This document shows positions 27,409 through 35,545 of a stretch of DNA of 64,000 bases, one piece after another. The notes under the pieces were generated by a model. That model was not told the origin of the DNA. It ran no database searches and saw only the letters and a list, made by a program, of their open reading frames with translations. How positions within the stretch are numbered: the stretch's first letter is position 1; each line of letters begins with the position of its first letter. Origin of the DNA: Bacteroidales bacterium UBA4814 (GTDB taxonomy: Bacteria > Bacteroidota > Bacteroidia > Bacteroidales > UBA7960); assembly GCA_002402465.1 (NCBI GenBank), contig DHFW01000052.1, forward strand, positions 62,515 through 126,514, in the 5' to 3' direction. Position numbers and translations under genes: made by a program.

Positions 27409-28486
27409 ACAATTCGGTCTGCTGAAAGGCATCGGCAATCATTCCGGCCGCATTGCCTATGCCATAGAGGCCGGCATTGAATTTGGGCATTGAGTTAGAA
27501 AACCGCTGAAATGCCGCGTAAATATTCTTCTTGCTGCTTCCCGCCACAATGTTGTAGCCGGCTTCTGCCAGTTCTGTCCATTCGGTTTCGTTGCGAAGTG
27601 TAATGCATGGCCTTTCGGCAAAATAGGCTTCTTTTTGCAGGCCGCCGCTGTCGGTGAGCACCATTTGGCACTTCTCCAGTAGGTAGAGAATTTCCAGATA
27701 GCTGACGGGCTCAGACACCGTAATGTTTTTGTGCATGGCAGGGAGTTTGCTGTGGTTCAGGACTTTAAAGGTGCGTGGATGAACCGGAAGTACCAGTGGC
27801 AATTGAACGGCTATCTGGTTAAGTGCTTCCACTATTTGCTTCAAGGTGGCGGGCTGGTCGGTGTTTTCGGCCCGGTGGAGGGTTACCAGACCGAATTTCT
27901 TTGGCAGTTTCAGGTTTTTGGGTGCTTTTCGCAAATCAGAAAAGTGCAGGTAGGCATCGTACATTACATCGCCGGTAAGCAGCACCCTGCTTTCGAAGTG
28001 TTCGAAACCCTCGCGGTCCAGGTTCTCGAGGGCCGTTTGGGTAGGACAGAAGAGCAAGTCGGCAATGCGGTCGGTCAGGATACGGTTGATTTCTTCGGGC
28101 ATACTCATGTTGAACGATCGCAGGCCCGCTTCCACATGGGCAACCGGAAGGCCTATTTTCTTTGCAGCCAATGCACCGGCCAGGGTAGAGTTGGTGTCGC
28201 CATAAACCATTACCCAGTCAGGGTCTTCGCGCAGCATCACCTCCTCGGCCCGCTCAAGCATTCGGCCCGTCATAGCCCCGTGCGGAAGGCTGTGTATGCC
28301 CAAGTTGTAAGCTGGTGCAGGAATCTGCATTTGTTCAAAAAACACCTGGCTCATGTTGTGGTCGAAGTGCTGTCCCGTATGGACGATCACTTCCCGCAGT
28401 CCTTCCCTTCGCGCAATTTCACGGCTTACGGCTGCTGCCTTAATAAATTGCGGGCGCGCTCCGATTATCGTTAATATTTTTTTCAT
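27407..28486 (-). CDS. wecB: UDP-N-acetylglucosamine 2-epimerase (non-hydrolysing)
   Basis: 359 residues with the family start KKILTIIGARPQFIKAAAV, the conserved HTGQHFDHNMS (near 37), VYGDTNSTLAGALAA (near 95), HVEAGLRSFNMSMPEEINR (near 117) and the C-terminal TDSGGLQKEAYF. The enzyme makes UDP-ManNAc from UDP-GlcNAc in the cytoplasm for surface polysaccharide synthesis. The gene downstream of a flippase on the same strand supports a capsule, O-antigen or exopolysaccharide role. No glycosyltransferase genes are adjacent, so the locus is a small fragment of such a pathway. Confidence 0.95.
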   Translation of the reverse strand: MKKILTIIGARPQFIKAAAVSREIARREGLREVIVHTGQHFDHNMSQVFFEQMQIPAPAYNLGIHSLPHGAMTGRMLERAEEVMLREDPDWVMVYGDTNSTLAGALAAKKIGLPVAHVEAGLRSFNMSMPEEINRILTDRIADLLFCPTQTALENLDREGFEHFESRVLLTGDVMYDAYLHFSDLRKAPKNLKLPKKFGLVTLHRAENTDQPATLKQIVEALNQIAVQLPLVLPVHPRTFKVLNHSKLPAMHKNITVSEPVSYLEILYLLEKCQMVLTDSGGLQKEAYFAERPCITLRNETEWTELAEAGYNIVAGSSKKNIYAAFQRFSNSMPKFNAGLYGIGNAAGMIADAFQQTEL

Positions 28487-28520
28487 TTCAATAATGTGTG
28501 AGATGATCTGATAATAGTTA

Positions 28521-29807
28521 TTAAGATTGTTCTTTTAAAGGGTGATCTTCCCAATCCCGGTGGTATTTTTTTACAATACCATTAATCAGAATGAGGTTGA
28601 TGACATATGCCACCACTTCGACTGCTGCCAGTATGGCAATGAACTGCATCACGGGCAAGTTTCGGAAAAAAACCAGGGAGCAAACCAATAAAAAATAAGT
28701 GATTTGCCAGGCAGCCTGGGTTTTTAACTTTCGCAGGCCCACATAAACCATGGTGAGCGGCGAAACGGCCATGCGGGCCAGGGTGCTCCAGACTAAAATC
28801 TGGGCATAGTGGCCCGATTCGGTATAGGGTGCTCCGGCATACCAGCCGAGAAGTTTGGGCCCCCAAAAGGTAAGAATAAGAGCAAATGCCAATCCCAAAA
28901 TACTCAGGACGCCCAGCAGTTGCCTGTATTCGCGCAAAAAGGACTCGCCCTTACGTTTTTTCTCCGAAACCTCCTGCAGAAAAACCTGCCCCACGCTCAT
29001 GGTGAGCAGGGCCGAGGGTACCACAAGTACCAGCCGGGTGAGGTCGAAATACCCCGCCACCTCCTGGCTGTAAAACTTGTTGATAAAAACAGTGGGAATC
29101 ATAAGGCAAAACACATTGAGCGTCATCGGCAACATACTGTAAAGGGGATAGTCGGCATACTGCTTCACCAGTTTTTTTTGCAACGCCCATGAATGCATGG
29201 TTGCCTTAAAATTGGCTCGCCGTAGTTGCAGCAAGGCGCTCACAACATTTGCCAGGTGTCCGAAAACATCGCCAACCACAAGCCCTGCCGGCCAGCGCAA
29301 CTGTCCTAATCCGAGCTGAACTCCGCCTTCGGCCACCCGCCTCACGCCCTTGTTGACCGAAATGGCCCTGAACCTCTTTTTTCGGATCAGGTAATAGTTC
29401 ATGGTTTGGTAGGTTCCGAGCATAAACACGCTGGCAGGCAAGAAAAGCAACCACCAGGCGTGGGTTTGGCTGATGTTGAGAAACGATGCCAGGTTATCCC
29501 TGAAATGAGACACAATAAGCAAAAGCAAAATGCTGAAAATCAGGTTGAAGTAAAAGGCAACGAAAAACAAATTAACGGCTTCTGGTTTCTTTTCGGGTTG
29601 AACTATGGCGGGCTCGTAGCGGAGGGTCGAGAGGGTTACCAGGATGCTGACCATGCTGAGGTAAACGGCATAGGCTCCAAACTCCTCGGGGGTGTAAAGT
29701 CTGCGCAGAAATGGCTGCAGCAGAATTGCCACCAGCTGGGCAGCGGCAGTTCCGGTAAAAAGGGTGAGGATACCTGAAAATAGCGACTTGTTGAGCCGGA
29801 GCTTCAT
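28521..29807 (-). CDS. Polysaccharide flippase (Wzx/MATE-like)
   Basis: 428 residues with about 12 hydrophobic segments spread over the whole protein. The N-terminal pattern (GILTLFTGTAAAQLVAILLQPFLRRLYTPEEFG) is typical of Wzx/polysaccharide-biosynthesis flippases. Such proteins move lipid-linked oligosaccharides across the inner membrane. It lies 34 bases upstream of wecB on the same strand, so the two are probably co-transcribed. The substrate is unknown. Confidence 0.87.
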   Translation of the reverse strand: MKLRLNKSLFSGILTLFTGTAAAQLVAILLQPFLRRLYTPEEFGAYAVYLSMVSILVTLSTLRYEPAIVQPEKKPEAVNLFFVAFYFNLIFSILLLLIVSHFRDNLASFLNISQTHAWWLLFLPASVFMLGTYQTMNYYLIRKKRFRAISVNKGVRRVAEGGVQLGLGQLRWPAGLVVGDVFGHLANVVSALLQLRRANFKATMHSWALQKKLVKQYADYPLYSMLPMTLNVFCLMIPTVFINKFYSQEVAGYFDLTRLVLVVPSALLTMSVGQVFLQEVSEKKRKGESFLREYRQLLGVLSILGLAFALILTFWGPKLLGWYAGAPYTESGHYAQILVWSTLARMAVSPLTMVYVGLRKLKTQAAWQITYFLLVCSLVFFRNLPVMQFIAILAAVEVVAYVINLILINGIVKKYHRDWEDHPLKEQS

Positions 29808-29905
29808 CGGGTTTTCCCTGTTAAAAGGCTTTCACGCAAAGGTAGTTGATTTTGCGAATGAGCTTATATCGTCTTTTTGCCTTAAATTTATCAAAAAATT
29901 ACCTT

Positions 29906-30409
29906 ATGCGCATTTACCTGCTTGGCTTTATGGGCAGCGGAAAAAGCTCGCTGGGCAAACGCCTGGCAAAAAAACTGAACTATCCTTTTTCTGACATCGA
30001 CGAGGAGGTGGAAGCCCTTGCCGGGATGAGTATTCCGGATATTTTCCTCAAATATGGAGAAAGCCGTTTCAGGCAACTCGAGCAGCAGGCTTTGCATAAA
30101 AGCATTCATTTTCATAAAGCGGTAATTGCTACAGGGGGTGGCACACCCTGTTTTTTTGATAATATGGAATTTATCAACACCCACGGCGTTTCGGTTTACC
30201 TGCGGATGAGTTCAGCCAGCCTGGCTTACAGGCTTGAACATGCGCAAAAGCAGCGACCCTTGGTAGAGAATTTCGCTGGCGAAAAGTTGCTGAGTTATAT
30301 TGAAGAGAAATTGCAGGAACGGGAGCCCTATTACATGCAATCAAAATGCATAATTAAAGGTGAAACGGTAAAAGTTGACCAGATCATCTCACTGGTTTTC
30401 GGGCATTGA
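29906..30409 (+). CDS. aroK: Shikimate kinase
   Basis: 167 residues from the ATG at 29906; upstream in-frame Mets at 29846 and 29858 precede the Walker A strand by too much. Walker A GFMGSGKSS is at residues 8-16. The substrate motifs are the DID pair (near 34-36), R in ESRFRQLE (near 57) and GGGTP (near 80). The lid is QKRPLV. It phosphorylates shikimate with ATP in aromatic amino acid synthesis. No other aro gene is adjacent. Its 3' end overlaps the 3' end of the convergent NlpC/P60 gene by 21 bases. Confidence 0.95.
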   Translation: MRIYLLGFMGSGKSSLGKRLAKKLNYPFSDIDEEVEALAGMSIPDIFLKYGESRFRQLEQQALHKSIHFHKAVIATGGGTPCFFDNMEFINTHGVSVYLRMSSASLAYRLEHAQKQRPLVENFAGEKLLSYIEEKLQEREPYYMQSKCIIKGETVKVDQIISLVFGH

Positions 30410-31060
30410 AGCCACGCTTGGTTTTTCTGGCAATAGTCGTCCTGCTTTTACGAATCTGCGCCGGTAGTAAAAAGCTGACATCTCGCTGATGGTGACCCCG
30501 CTGCTTGCTGAGGTATGAATAAAGCGCCCGTTTCCGAGATAAATCCCCACATGGTCGATCCGGCTTTGATGGTATATTCTGAAAAACACCAGGTCGCCTT
30601 CCTTCAACTCTTCAACATTAATTGGATTTGCCAACCTGGAAATGTCTTGGGAGCTTCCTTTTAACTCCATACCATATACTTTGCGGAAAATGATCTTTAC
30701 CAGCCCGGAGCAGTCGATGCCGCCTTGACCCCTGCTGCGCAAAACATGGGGAGTGCCCAGCCACTTATGGAGTTCTGTGTAAAGCATTGGGTTGCTGAGG
30801 TAGTTGATGTCCACACCATTTTCTGCGAAAGTGCCAATTACCTCAATATAAGCCGAGTCGAGCAAAAGCGGAACCTCCTCGCTACCGACCGATGGGGCTT
30901 GCCAGAAAACCGGCGGAATTAGCAAAACCATTAAAACAAATGATTTGCGTAATCCATTAAAAAGTTTTCTGAAGACTTTCCTTGCCAAAAGAGGTTTGTT
31001 TTTTGTTGGAAATGGAACTTCGTTTAGTTCAGAATAGGGTCTGTGGGATAGTTTGACCAA
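30389..31060 (-). CDS. NlpC/P60 family cell-wall peptidase
   Basis: A protein of up to 223 residues with a hydrophobic export segment (SFVLMVLLIPPVFWQ, about 40-54). The C40 peptidase domain has its catalytic Cys in GGIDCSGLVK, His in RIDHVGIYLG and a third polar residue in FIHTSASSG. Such enzymes cut peptide crosslinks of peptidoglycan outside the inner membrane. The start is uncertain: the longest frame begins with TTG at 31060 inside the end of yqgE. A TTG at 30988 would give a tidy signal peptide, and the first ATG is at 30931. The gene is probably read from the yqgE transcript. Its 3' end overlaps aroK on the other strand. Confidence 0.83.
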   Translation of the reverse strand: MVKLSHRPYSELNEVPFPTKNKPLLARKVFRKLFNGLRKSFVLMVLLIPPVFWQAPSVGSEEVPLLLDSAYIEVIGTFAENGVDINYLSNPMLYTELHKWLGTPHVLRSRGQGGIDCSGLVKIIFRKVYGMELKGSSQDISRLANPINVEELKEGDLVFFRIYHQSRIDHVGIYLGNGRFIHTSASSGVTISEMSAFYYRRRFVKAGRLLPEKPSVASMPENQ

Positions 31061-31590
31061 ATGGCGTAGTCGTCGCCCAGCTCTTTCAGCATATTACTCC
31101 AGAGCTTTTCGGGTTTGTCGCCCATCACGGTTTCCAGGGTGCACTGGGTTACAATCCAGGAGTCTTCTTTCAGTTCACGGTCGAGCTGGCTAGGCTCCCA
31201 GCCAGAGTAGCCGATAAAGAAGCGCACCTCCTCGGGGCTAACCAGTTTCAGATCAATGAGCTCCATGAGCTTTTCTATTTCGCCGCCCCAAAAGAGACCT
31301 TTTAAAATCTCCATGCTTCCCGTAACACGCTCGCCCAGGGTGTGCAGGTAAAAAAGCCGGTCGGGATGTACAGGTCCTCCCAAAAACAAAGGAAATTCGT
31401 TGGTGGGAAACTCTTTTACCACATCCTTAAGTTTGAGGTTGATGGGTTTATTTAGGATCAAACCGACACTGCCTTCTTCTTCGCTATGCTCAGCCAAAAG
31501 CACCACGCTGCGACTGAAATAGAAGTCGCGCAGGGTCGGTTCGCTTACGAGCAGTTTGCCTCGTGAAGGCGCTGTCATTTTCTTATTCAT
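31024..31590 (-). CDS. yqgE: YqgE/AlgH family protein
   Basis: 188 residues from the Met at 31590, giving the family start KGxLLVSEPTLRDFYFSRSVVLLAEH (here beginning GKLLVSEP). Other conserved parts are GSVGLILNKP, FLGGPVHPDRLFYLHT and FFIGYSGWEPSQL. A longer frame to 31707 adds 39 residues that do not match the family. YqgE/AlgH proteins are cytoplasmic and of unclear biochemical function. The gene is divergent from murL and overlaps the following NlpC/P60 frame. Confidence 0.92.
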   Translation of the reverse strand: MNKKMTAPSRGKLLVSEPTLRDFYFSRSVVLLAEHSEEEGSVGLILNKPINLKLKDVVKEFPTNEFPLFLGGPVHPDRLFYLHTLGERVTGSMEILKGLFWGGEIEKLMELIDLKLVSPEEVRFFIGYSGWEPSQLDRELKEDSWIVTQCTLETVMGDKPEKLWSNMLKELGDDYAIWSNYPTDPILN

Positions 31591-31644
31591 ATTAAGAAAG
31601 ATATTACTTTTATTTTGAATTACGGCTCCTAAAACTGTTTTTGT

Positions 31645-31652
31645 TACTTTTG
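31645..31652 (+). promoter_or_regulatory. Possible -7 box for murL-murD2
   Basis: TACTTTTG matches TAnnTTTG exactly, 46 bases before the ATG of the murL gene. The nearest TTTG upstream is 27 bases away, longer than usual, so the call rests mainly on the -7 match. Confidence 0.35.
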
Positions 31653-31698
31653 GAGCTGAAATCAGCAGTAAAACAACAAATTCTTTGCCATTGTTCAA

Positions 31699-33081
31699 AT
31701 GCGCCAAACTGACAATTCCTCAAAATATCATCAACTGAGGGCGGCCTTTCCGCGCTTTGTGTATGAATCGGCAAGGGCCGAAAAGACTGCTGAAGGCGTT
31801 AGCTTGCAATTCGTTTTCAGGCTGAACGAGGAGTTGGTTTTCAGGCCGACAATGTTTTTCTCCGACAAGGGGCGCTTTTTTAATCTGTCTGATGAGCTGC
31901 TGCAAACCTTTGCTTTTCATGTGGGCATGGTGGAAATGATCAGCTACTGGAAGGCATTTTGCTCGCCACGCATTCTGGTAATGCCTTTCAGACTTAACAC
32001 AGGGCAAGAGCAGTGGTGGAAAAAACTTTTTCGTTACGGCTTGGGTGAGTTTTTCCATACCAATGGCATTGAGGTGCCCGGTGAAGAAATGCTGTCGTTT
32101 GAGTACCCGGCAGAAGCAGCTTATTTTAAGAGATCTGAACTGGAGCATTTCTCTGAAAGCATCATAATTCCCGTGGGGGGTGGCAAAGATTCAGTGGTTA
32201 CGCTTGAGTTGCTTAAAAACCCGGGTGCTGACATTTTGCCGCTGGTTATGAACCAGCGCGGGGCCACCCGGCAGGTGCTGGCGGCGGCTGGCTTCGGGCC
32301 AGAAGACACCCTGGAAGTAAAACGTACGCTCGATCCTTTGCTGCTTAAACTCAACGAGCAGGGATTTCTGAACGGGCACACCCCTTTTTCGGCTTTGCTG
32401 GCTTTTGTGACCGTGTTTTCGGCTGCCCTTACGGGGAAAAAGCATGTGGCTCTCTCGAACGAATCGAGTGCTAATGAGGCCAGCATTCCCGGCTCAAAGA
32501 TCAATCACCAGTATTCAAAATCTTTTGAGTTTGAGCAGGATTTCAGAGATTATCTTTCGGCGCATTTGCAGAGGGGGGTAAACTACTTCAGTTTCCTTAG
32601 GCCGCTCAACGAATTGCAAATAGGGGCTCTGTTTTCAGGCTTCACTCAATATCACGGGGTTTTTAAAAGTTGCAACGCCGGCAGTAAAACCGACTCTTGG
32701 TGCTGCAACTGTTCTAAATGCCTTTTCACATACACCATGCTGGCGCCATTTGTAAGGGAAGAAAAAATGACAGCCATTTTTGGAGAAAACCTTTTTGAGA
32801 AAGTCAGGCTTGCCCCAATACTTGACCAGCTAACCGGGGTGGCCGAAAACAAACCATTTGAATGCGTGGGAACCATCGACGAGGTGAATGCCGCCCTGCA
32901 GGAAGTCATTCGTCAGAAAAAGAAAGTTCAGCTCCCTGTTTTGTTACAGCATTACCAACAGCAGCAGCCTGCAGCAGCCGGATTGAAAAATTTTAAGGAC
33001 TTCCTGCACGAATTTCACCAGCCCCATGCCCTTCAGCCACGATTCAAAAACCTGCTTCAAAAGTCAATAAATAACTTATAA
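31699..33081 (+). CDS. murL: Probable UDP-MurNAc-L-Ala-L-Glu epimerase (MurL)
   Basis: 460 residues. The N-terminal half is unlike common enzymes. A PP-loop-like nucleotide motif, GGGKDS at 160-165 (IIIPVGGGKDSVVTLELL), is followed by a conserved middle (HTPFSALLAFV, LSNESSANE). A Cys-rich segment (CNAGSKTDSWCCNCSKC, about 325-341) follows. This matches MurL, described in Xanthomonas, which uses ATP to invert the terminal L-Glu of UDP-MurNAc-L-Ala-L-Glu. The next gene, 27 bases downstream, is a MurD-type ligase, as expected for the MurD2-MurL route. The assignment rests on the PP-loop, length and pairing. A different ATP-pyrophosphatase function remains possible. Confidence 0.75.
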   Translation: MRQTDNSSKYHQLRAAFPRFVYESARAEKTAEGVSLQFVFRLNEELVFRPTMFFSDKGRFFNLSDELLQTFAFHVGMVEMISYWKAFCSPRILVMPFRLNTGQEQWWKKLFRYGLGEFFHTNGIEVPGEEMLSFEYPAEAAYFKRSELEHFSESIIIPVGGGKDSVVTLELLKNPGADILPLVMNQRGATRQVLAAAGFGPEDTLEVKRTLDPLLLKLNEQGFLNGHTPFSALLAFVTVFSAALTGKKHVALSNESSANEASIPGSKINHQYSKSFEFEQDFRDYLSAHLQRGVNYFSFLRPLNELQIGALFSGFTQYHGVFKSCNAGSKTDSWCCNCSKCLFTYTMLAPFVREEKMTAIFGENLFEKVRLAPILDQLTGVAENKPFECVGTIDEVNAALQEVIRQKKKVQLPVLLQHYQQQQPAAAGLKNFKDFLHEFHQPHALQPRFKNLLQKSINNL

Positions 33082-33108
33082 TCAATCATTAATAATTAAC
33101 AATTACCC

Positions 33109-34509
33109 GTGAACCCTCAGCCATTTCAGGAATTTTTCCATAACAAAAGGGTTGCTGTTCTTGGTTTTGCCAGGGAGGGACAGTCAACTTTCCGGGCCAT
33201 TCGCAAGGCCTTGCCTGAATTTCCGCTAGTGGTTTGCGACCGTCAGGTTCCGGGTAGGGAAGCTTTCCCCGAAAGGGAAAAAGACCAGCAAACCAAATGG
33301 TATTTTGGTGAACACTACCTGGAAGGGATTCAGGATGCGGATATTATTATTAAGTCGCCAGGGATTCCGTTTCGGGTCATTGAAAACGAGGAGCTTCGTG
33401 ATCGGGTGGTGTCGCAAACGGGTTTGTTTTTGCAGCTTTTCAGACATCAGGTCGTGGGCATTACGGGCACCAAGGGGAAAAGCACTACCTCAAGCCTGTT
33501 ATTTCACATCCTTAGAACTGCGGGCCGCTCCGCCTTGCTTGCCGGCAATATTGGCATTCCGCCCCTCGACCTGATTGATGAAATGACAGAGGAAACCGTG
33601 GTGGTTTTTGAAATGAGCAGCCATCAGCTCGAGCATTTGAGGGTTAGCCCACATATTGCCATTTTGCTGAATATTTTTGAGGAGCACCTGGACCATTATG
33701 CCAGTTATCGCGACTATCAGATGGCCAAGATGAACATTGTCCGGTGGCAGCAAACCGGCGATATTTTTATTTATAACCCTTTTAATGAACTGATTTCGGG
33801 CCTGGTAGAGGAGCTTGAAATAGCCTCAGACTTTTATTTGCTGGGCAACGCTCCTGGCAGCAGAAATCTGATTTTTTGCGACAAGGGCAGCCTGGTGCTG
33901 AGCCTGGCCGGGCGAGAATCGCGCATTCGCGATATTTGCCGGGTGCGAAAGCTCCCGGGTAACCATAACCTGCTAAACATTTCGGCAGCCAGCGCCGCAG
34001 CCTATCTGCTGAAGGTGGCTCCCTTGCAAATTACAAGAGCCGTTGCAAGTTTCGACGGATTGCCACACCGGCTTGAGTTTGTGGGTTTCTACCGTGGCAT
34101 TTCGTTTTACAACGATTCCATATCCACGATTCCTGAATCGACTATCGAAGCCCTGAAGACATTTCCGAGAACAAGCACCCTGCTGTTGGGCGGCTTCGAC
34201 CGGGGCGTGAATTACTCGTCGCTGATTGCTTTCCTTGCAGAATCGAAAGTGCAAAACCTGATCTTTATAGGAAAAGCCGGACGCCGGATGTATGAAGAAG
34301 GGAGAGACCTGCCCGGCATTAAAGGTAAAAACTGTTTTTTTCCTGAAACCTTTGAGCAGGCAGTCGAAATGGCCATGAATAATACACCTGCTGCGGGTAT
34401 TTGCATGCTTTCGCCTGCTGCGGCCAGCTACGATTCCTTCAGGAACTTCGAGCACAGGGGCGATACGTTTAAGGAGCTGGTAAGGAAGGTTGAAAGTTCA
34501 AGCAAGTAG
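33109..34509 (+). CDS. murD2: MurD-family ligase, probably UDP-MurNAc-L-Ala-L-glutamate ligase (MurD2)
   Basis: 466 residues, start GTG at 33109. The order is the Mur N-terminal Rossmann domain (RVAVLGFAREGQS), the ATP-binding P-loop GITGTKGKST (117-126), the central domain with FEMSSHQLEHL and NIFEEHLDHYASYRDY, and the C-terminal domain with HRLEFVG, YNDSISTIPEST and LLGGFDRG. It resembles MurD and adds glutamate to UDP-MurNAc-L-Ala. Pairing with a murL-like gene suggests the MurD2 version, which adds L-Glu for later epimerisation. It lies outside the usual mur/fts cluster, which also suggests a second or alternative ligase. Whether a normal MurD/MurI pair exists elsewhere cannot be seen. 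Confidence 0.82.
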   Translation: MNPQPFQEFFHNKRVAVLGFAREGQSTFRAIRKALPEFPLVVCDRQVPGREAFPEREKDQQTKWYFGEHYLEGIQDADIIIKSPGIPFRVIENEELRDRVVSQTGLFLQLFRHQVVGITGTKGKSTTSSLLFHILRTAGRSALLAGNIGIPPLDLIDEMTEETVVVFEMSSHQLEHLRVSPHIAILLNIFEEHLDHYASYRDYQMAKMNIVRWQQTGDIFIYNPFNELISGLVEELEIASDFYLLGNAPGSRNLIFCDKGSLVLSLAGRESRIRDICRVRKLPGNHNLLNISAASAAAYLLKVAPLQITRAVASFDGLPHRLEFVGFYRGISFYNDSISTIPESTIEALKTFPRTSTLLLGGFDRGVNYSSLIAFLAESKVQNLIFIGKAGRRMYEEGRDLPGIKGKNCFFPETFEQAVEMAMNNTPAAGICMLSPAAASYDSFRNFEHRGDTFKELVRKVESSSK

Positions 34510-34586
34510 CAATAGCAGGTAGTGGAAGTAATGGCTCAGAGCACAGAGCTTAGGGTTTCCTGATTTTATTCCAGACAATTTTGGGT

Positions 34587-34615
34587 AAAAAAACAGCAGG
34601 TTTTTTCCTGCTGCT
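34587..34615 (-). terminator. Terminator of the bTHX gene
   Basis: On the minus strand GCAGCAGG and CCTGCTG form a stem over six A, followed by seven U (34593-34587). It lies 22 bases after the bTHX stop. Confidence 0.85.
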
Positions 34616-34636
34616 ACTTTTGTCTTTTAAGAAAAT

Positions 34637-34777
34637 TTATTTTTTGGTGGTTCTTTTTTTGGGTGCTGGCGGGGGAGGCGCGGCCACGCTGGGTTTACTG
34701 GTGTTGCGGGGCCTGGTTTTTCCGTAAGTTCCCCTGAAAAGTTTTCCGCGACGGGTTTTCTGATCTCCTTTTCCCAT
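34637..34777 (-). CDS. 30S ribosomal protein bTHX
   Basis: A 46-residue, very basic protein too short for routine gene calling. Its start [20 protein letters not shown] is the conserved bTHX signature (GKGDxKTxRGKxFxGxxGxxRP). It continues RPRNTSKPS, has a Pro/Ala stretch and ends in a Lys/Arg tail (PKKRTTKK). bTHX binds the head of the 30S subunit in Bacteroidota and Thermus. The ATG at 34777 is followed by the TAA at 34639-34637 and a strong terminator. Confidence 0.92.
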   Translation of the reverse strand: MGKGDQKTRRGKLFRGTYGKTRPRNTSKPSVAAPPPPAPKKRTTKK

Positions 34778-34840
34778 AACAAATATGTTTTAGGTTAAAA
34801 AAAATTCCTGCCATAAAATTAAGAAATCTGTGTGTGAAAG

Positions 34841-35545
34841 TCAATGTTTTGCTTGCCGGGTTTCAAGAAATCTTTTAATAAGCAATTCTGGCGTTTTAAT
34901 GGATGCGCTGAGCCATTCAAGGTGCAGCTCGTCATACTGTTCTTCGGAGAGTTGCCAGGGAATGTTGCTTTTCTTAAGCCGGTTGGTTAATTCAAAGAGG
35001 CAAATGGCTGCCGACACAGAAATGTTGAAGCTTTCAGTAAAACCAGCCATGGGGATGCGCATAAAAAAATCGGCTGCCTGCAGGGCCTGAGCTGAAAGTC
35101 CTTCTTGTTCGGTGCCAAATAAGATTGCCACAGGCTTATCCAGGGGCAGGCCCACAGGGTTGAAGTCGTGTTCGTGCGGACTGGTGGCTACCAGCTGGTA
35201 GCCTTCCTGTTTCAGATGATTGAGGCAGGCCCCGATGTTGAACTCTCCATCGCGGTAACGGTGCAGGCTCAGCCACTTGCTGGCGCCCATATCCACTTCG
35301 GGGTTAATTTCGTAATCGTAGCGGTTCTCAATGATATGTACATCTTGCACTCCAAAACATTCGCACGAGCGCAGCACAGCGCTGGCATTGTGGGGCTGGT
35401 AAATATCTTCGAGCACTACGGTAAGGTGGCGGGTGCGTTGCGAAAGTACCTGCTGTATTTTTTGTAATCGCGAAGGTGTAACAAAATCGCCCAGGTAATT
35501 AATCACCTGCTTACGCGTTTGGCTGTCCATCTGGGTTGTGCTCAA
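34841..35545 (-). CDS. trmH: tRNA (guanosine-2'-O-)-methyltransferase, SpoU family
   Basis: 234 residues with the three SpoU/TrmH motifs: NASAVLRSCECFGV (near 53), LFGTEQEGLS (near 140) and ESFNISVSAAICL (near 169). They form the knotted SAM-binding site. The C-terminal extension with W and R/K residues fits TrmH, which methylates G18 of tRNA. The start overlaps the stop of the arginase-family gene by four bases, so the two are coupled in one transcript. Confidence 0.9.
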   Translation of the reverse strand: MSTTQMDSQTRKQVINYLGDFVTPSRLQKIQQVLSQRTRHLTVVLEDIYQPHNASAVLRSCECFGVQDVHIIENRYDYEINPEVDMGASKWLSLHRYRDGEFNIGACLNHLKQEGYQLVATSPHEHDFNPVGLPLDKPVAILFGTEQEGLSAQALQAADFFMRIPMAGFTESFNISVSAAICLFELTNRLKKSNIPWQLSEEQYDELHLEWLSASIKTPELLIKRFLETRQAKH

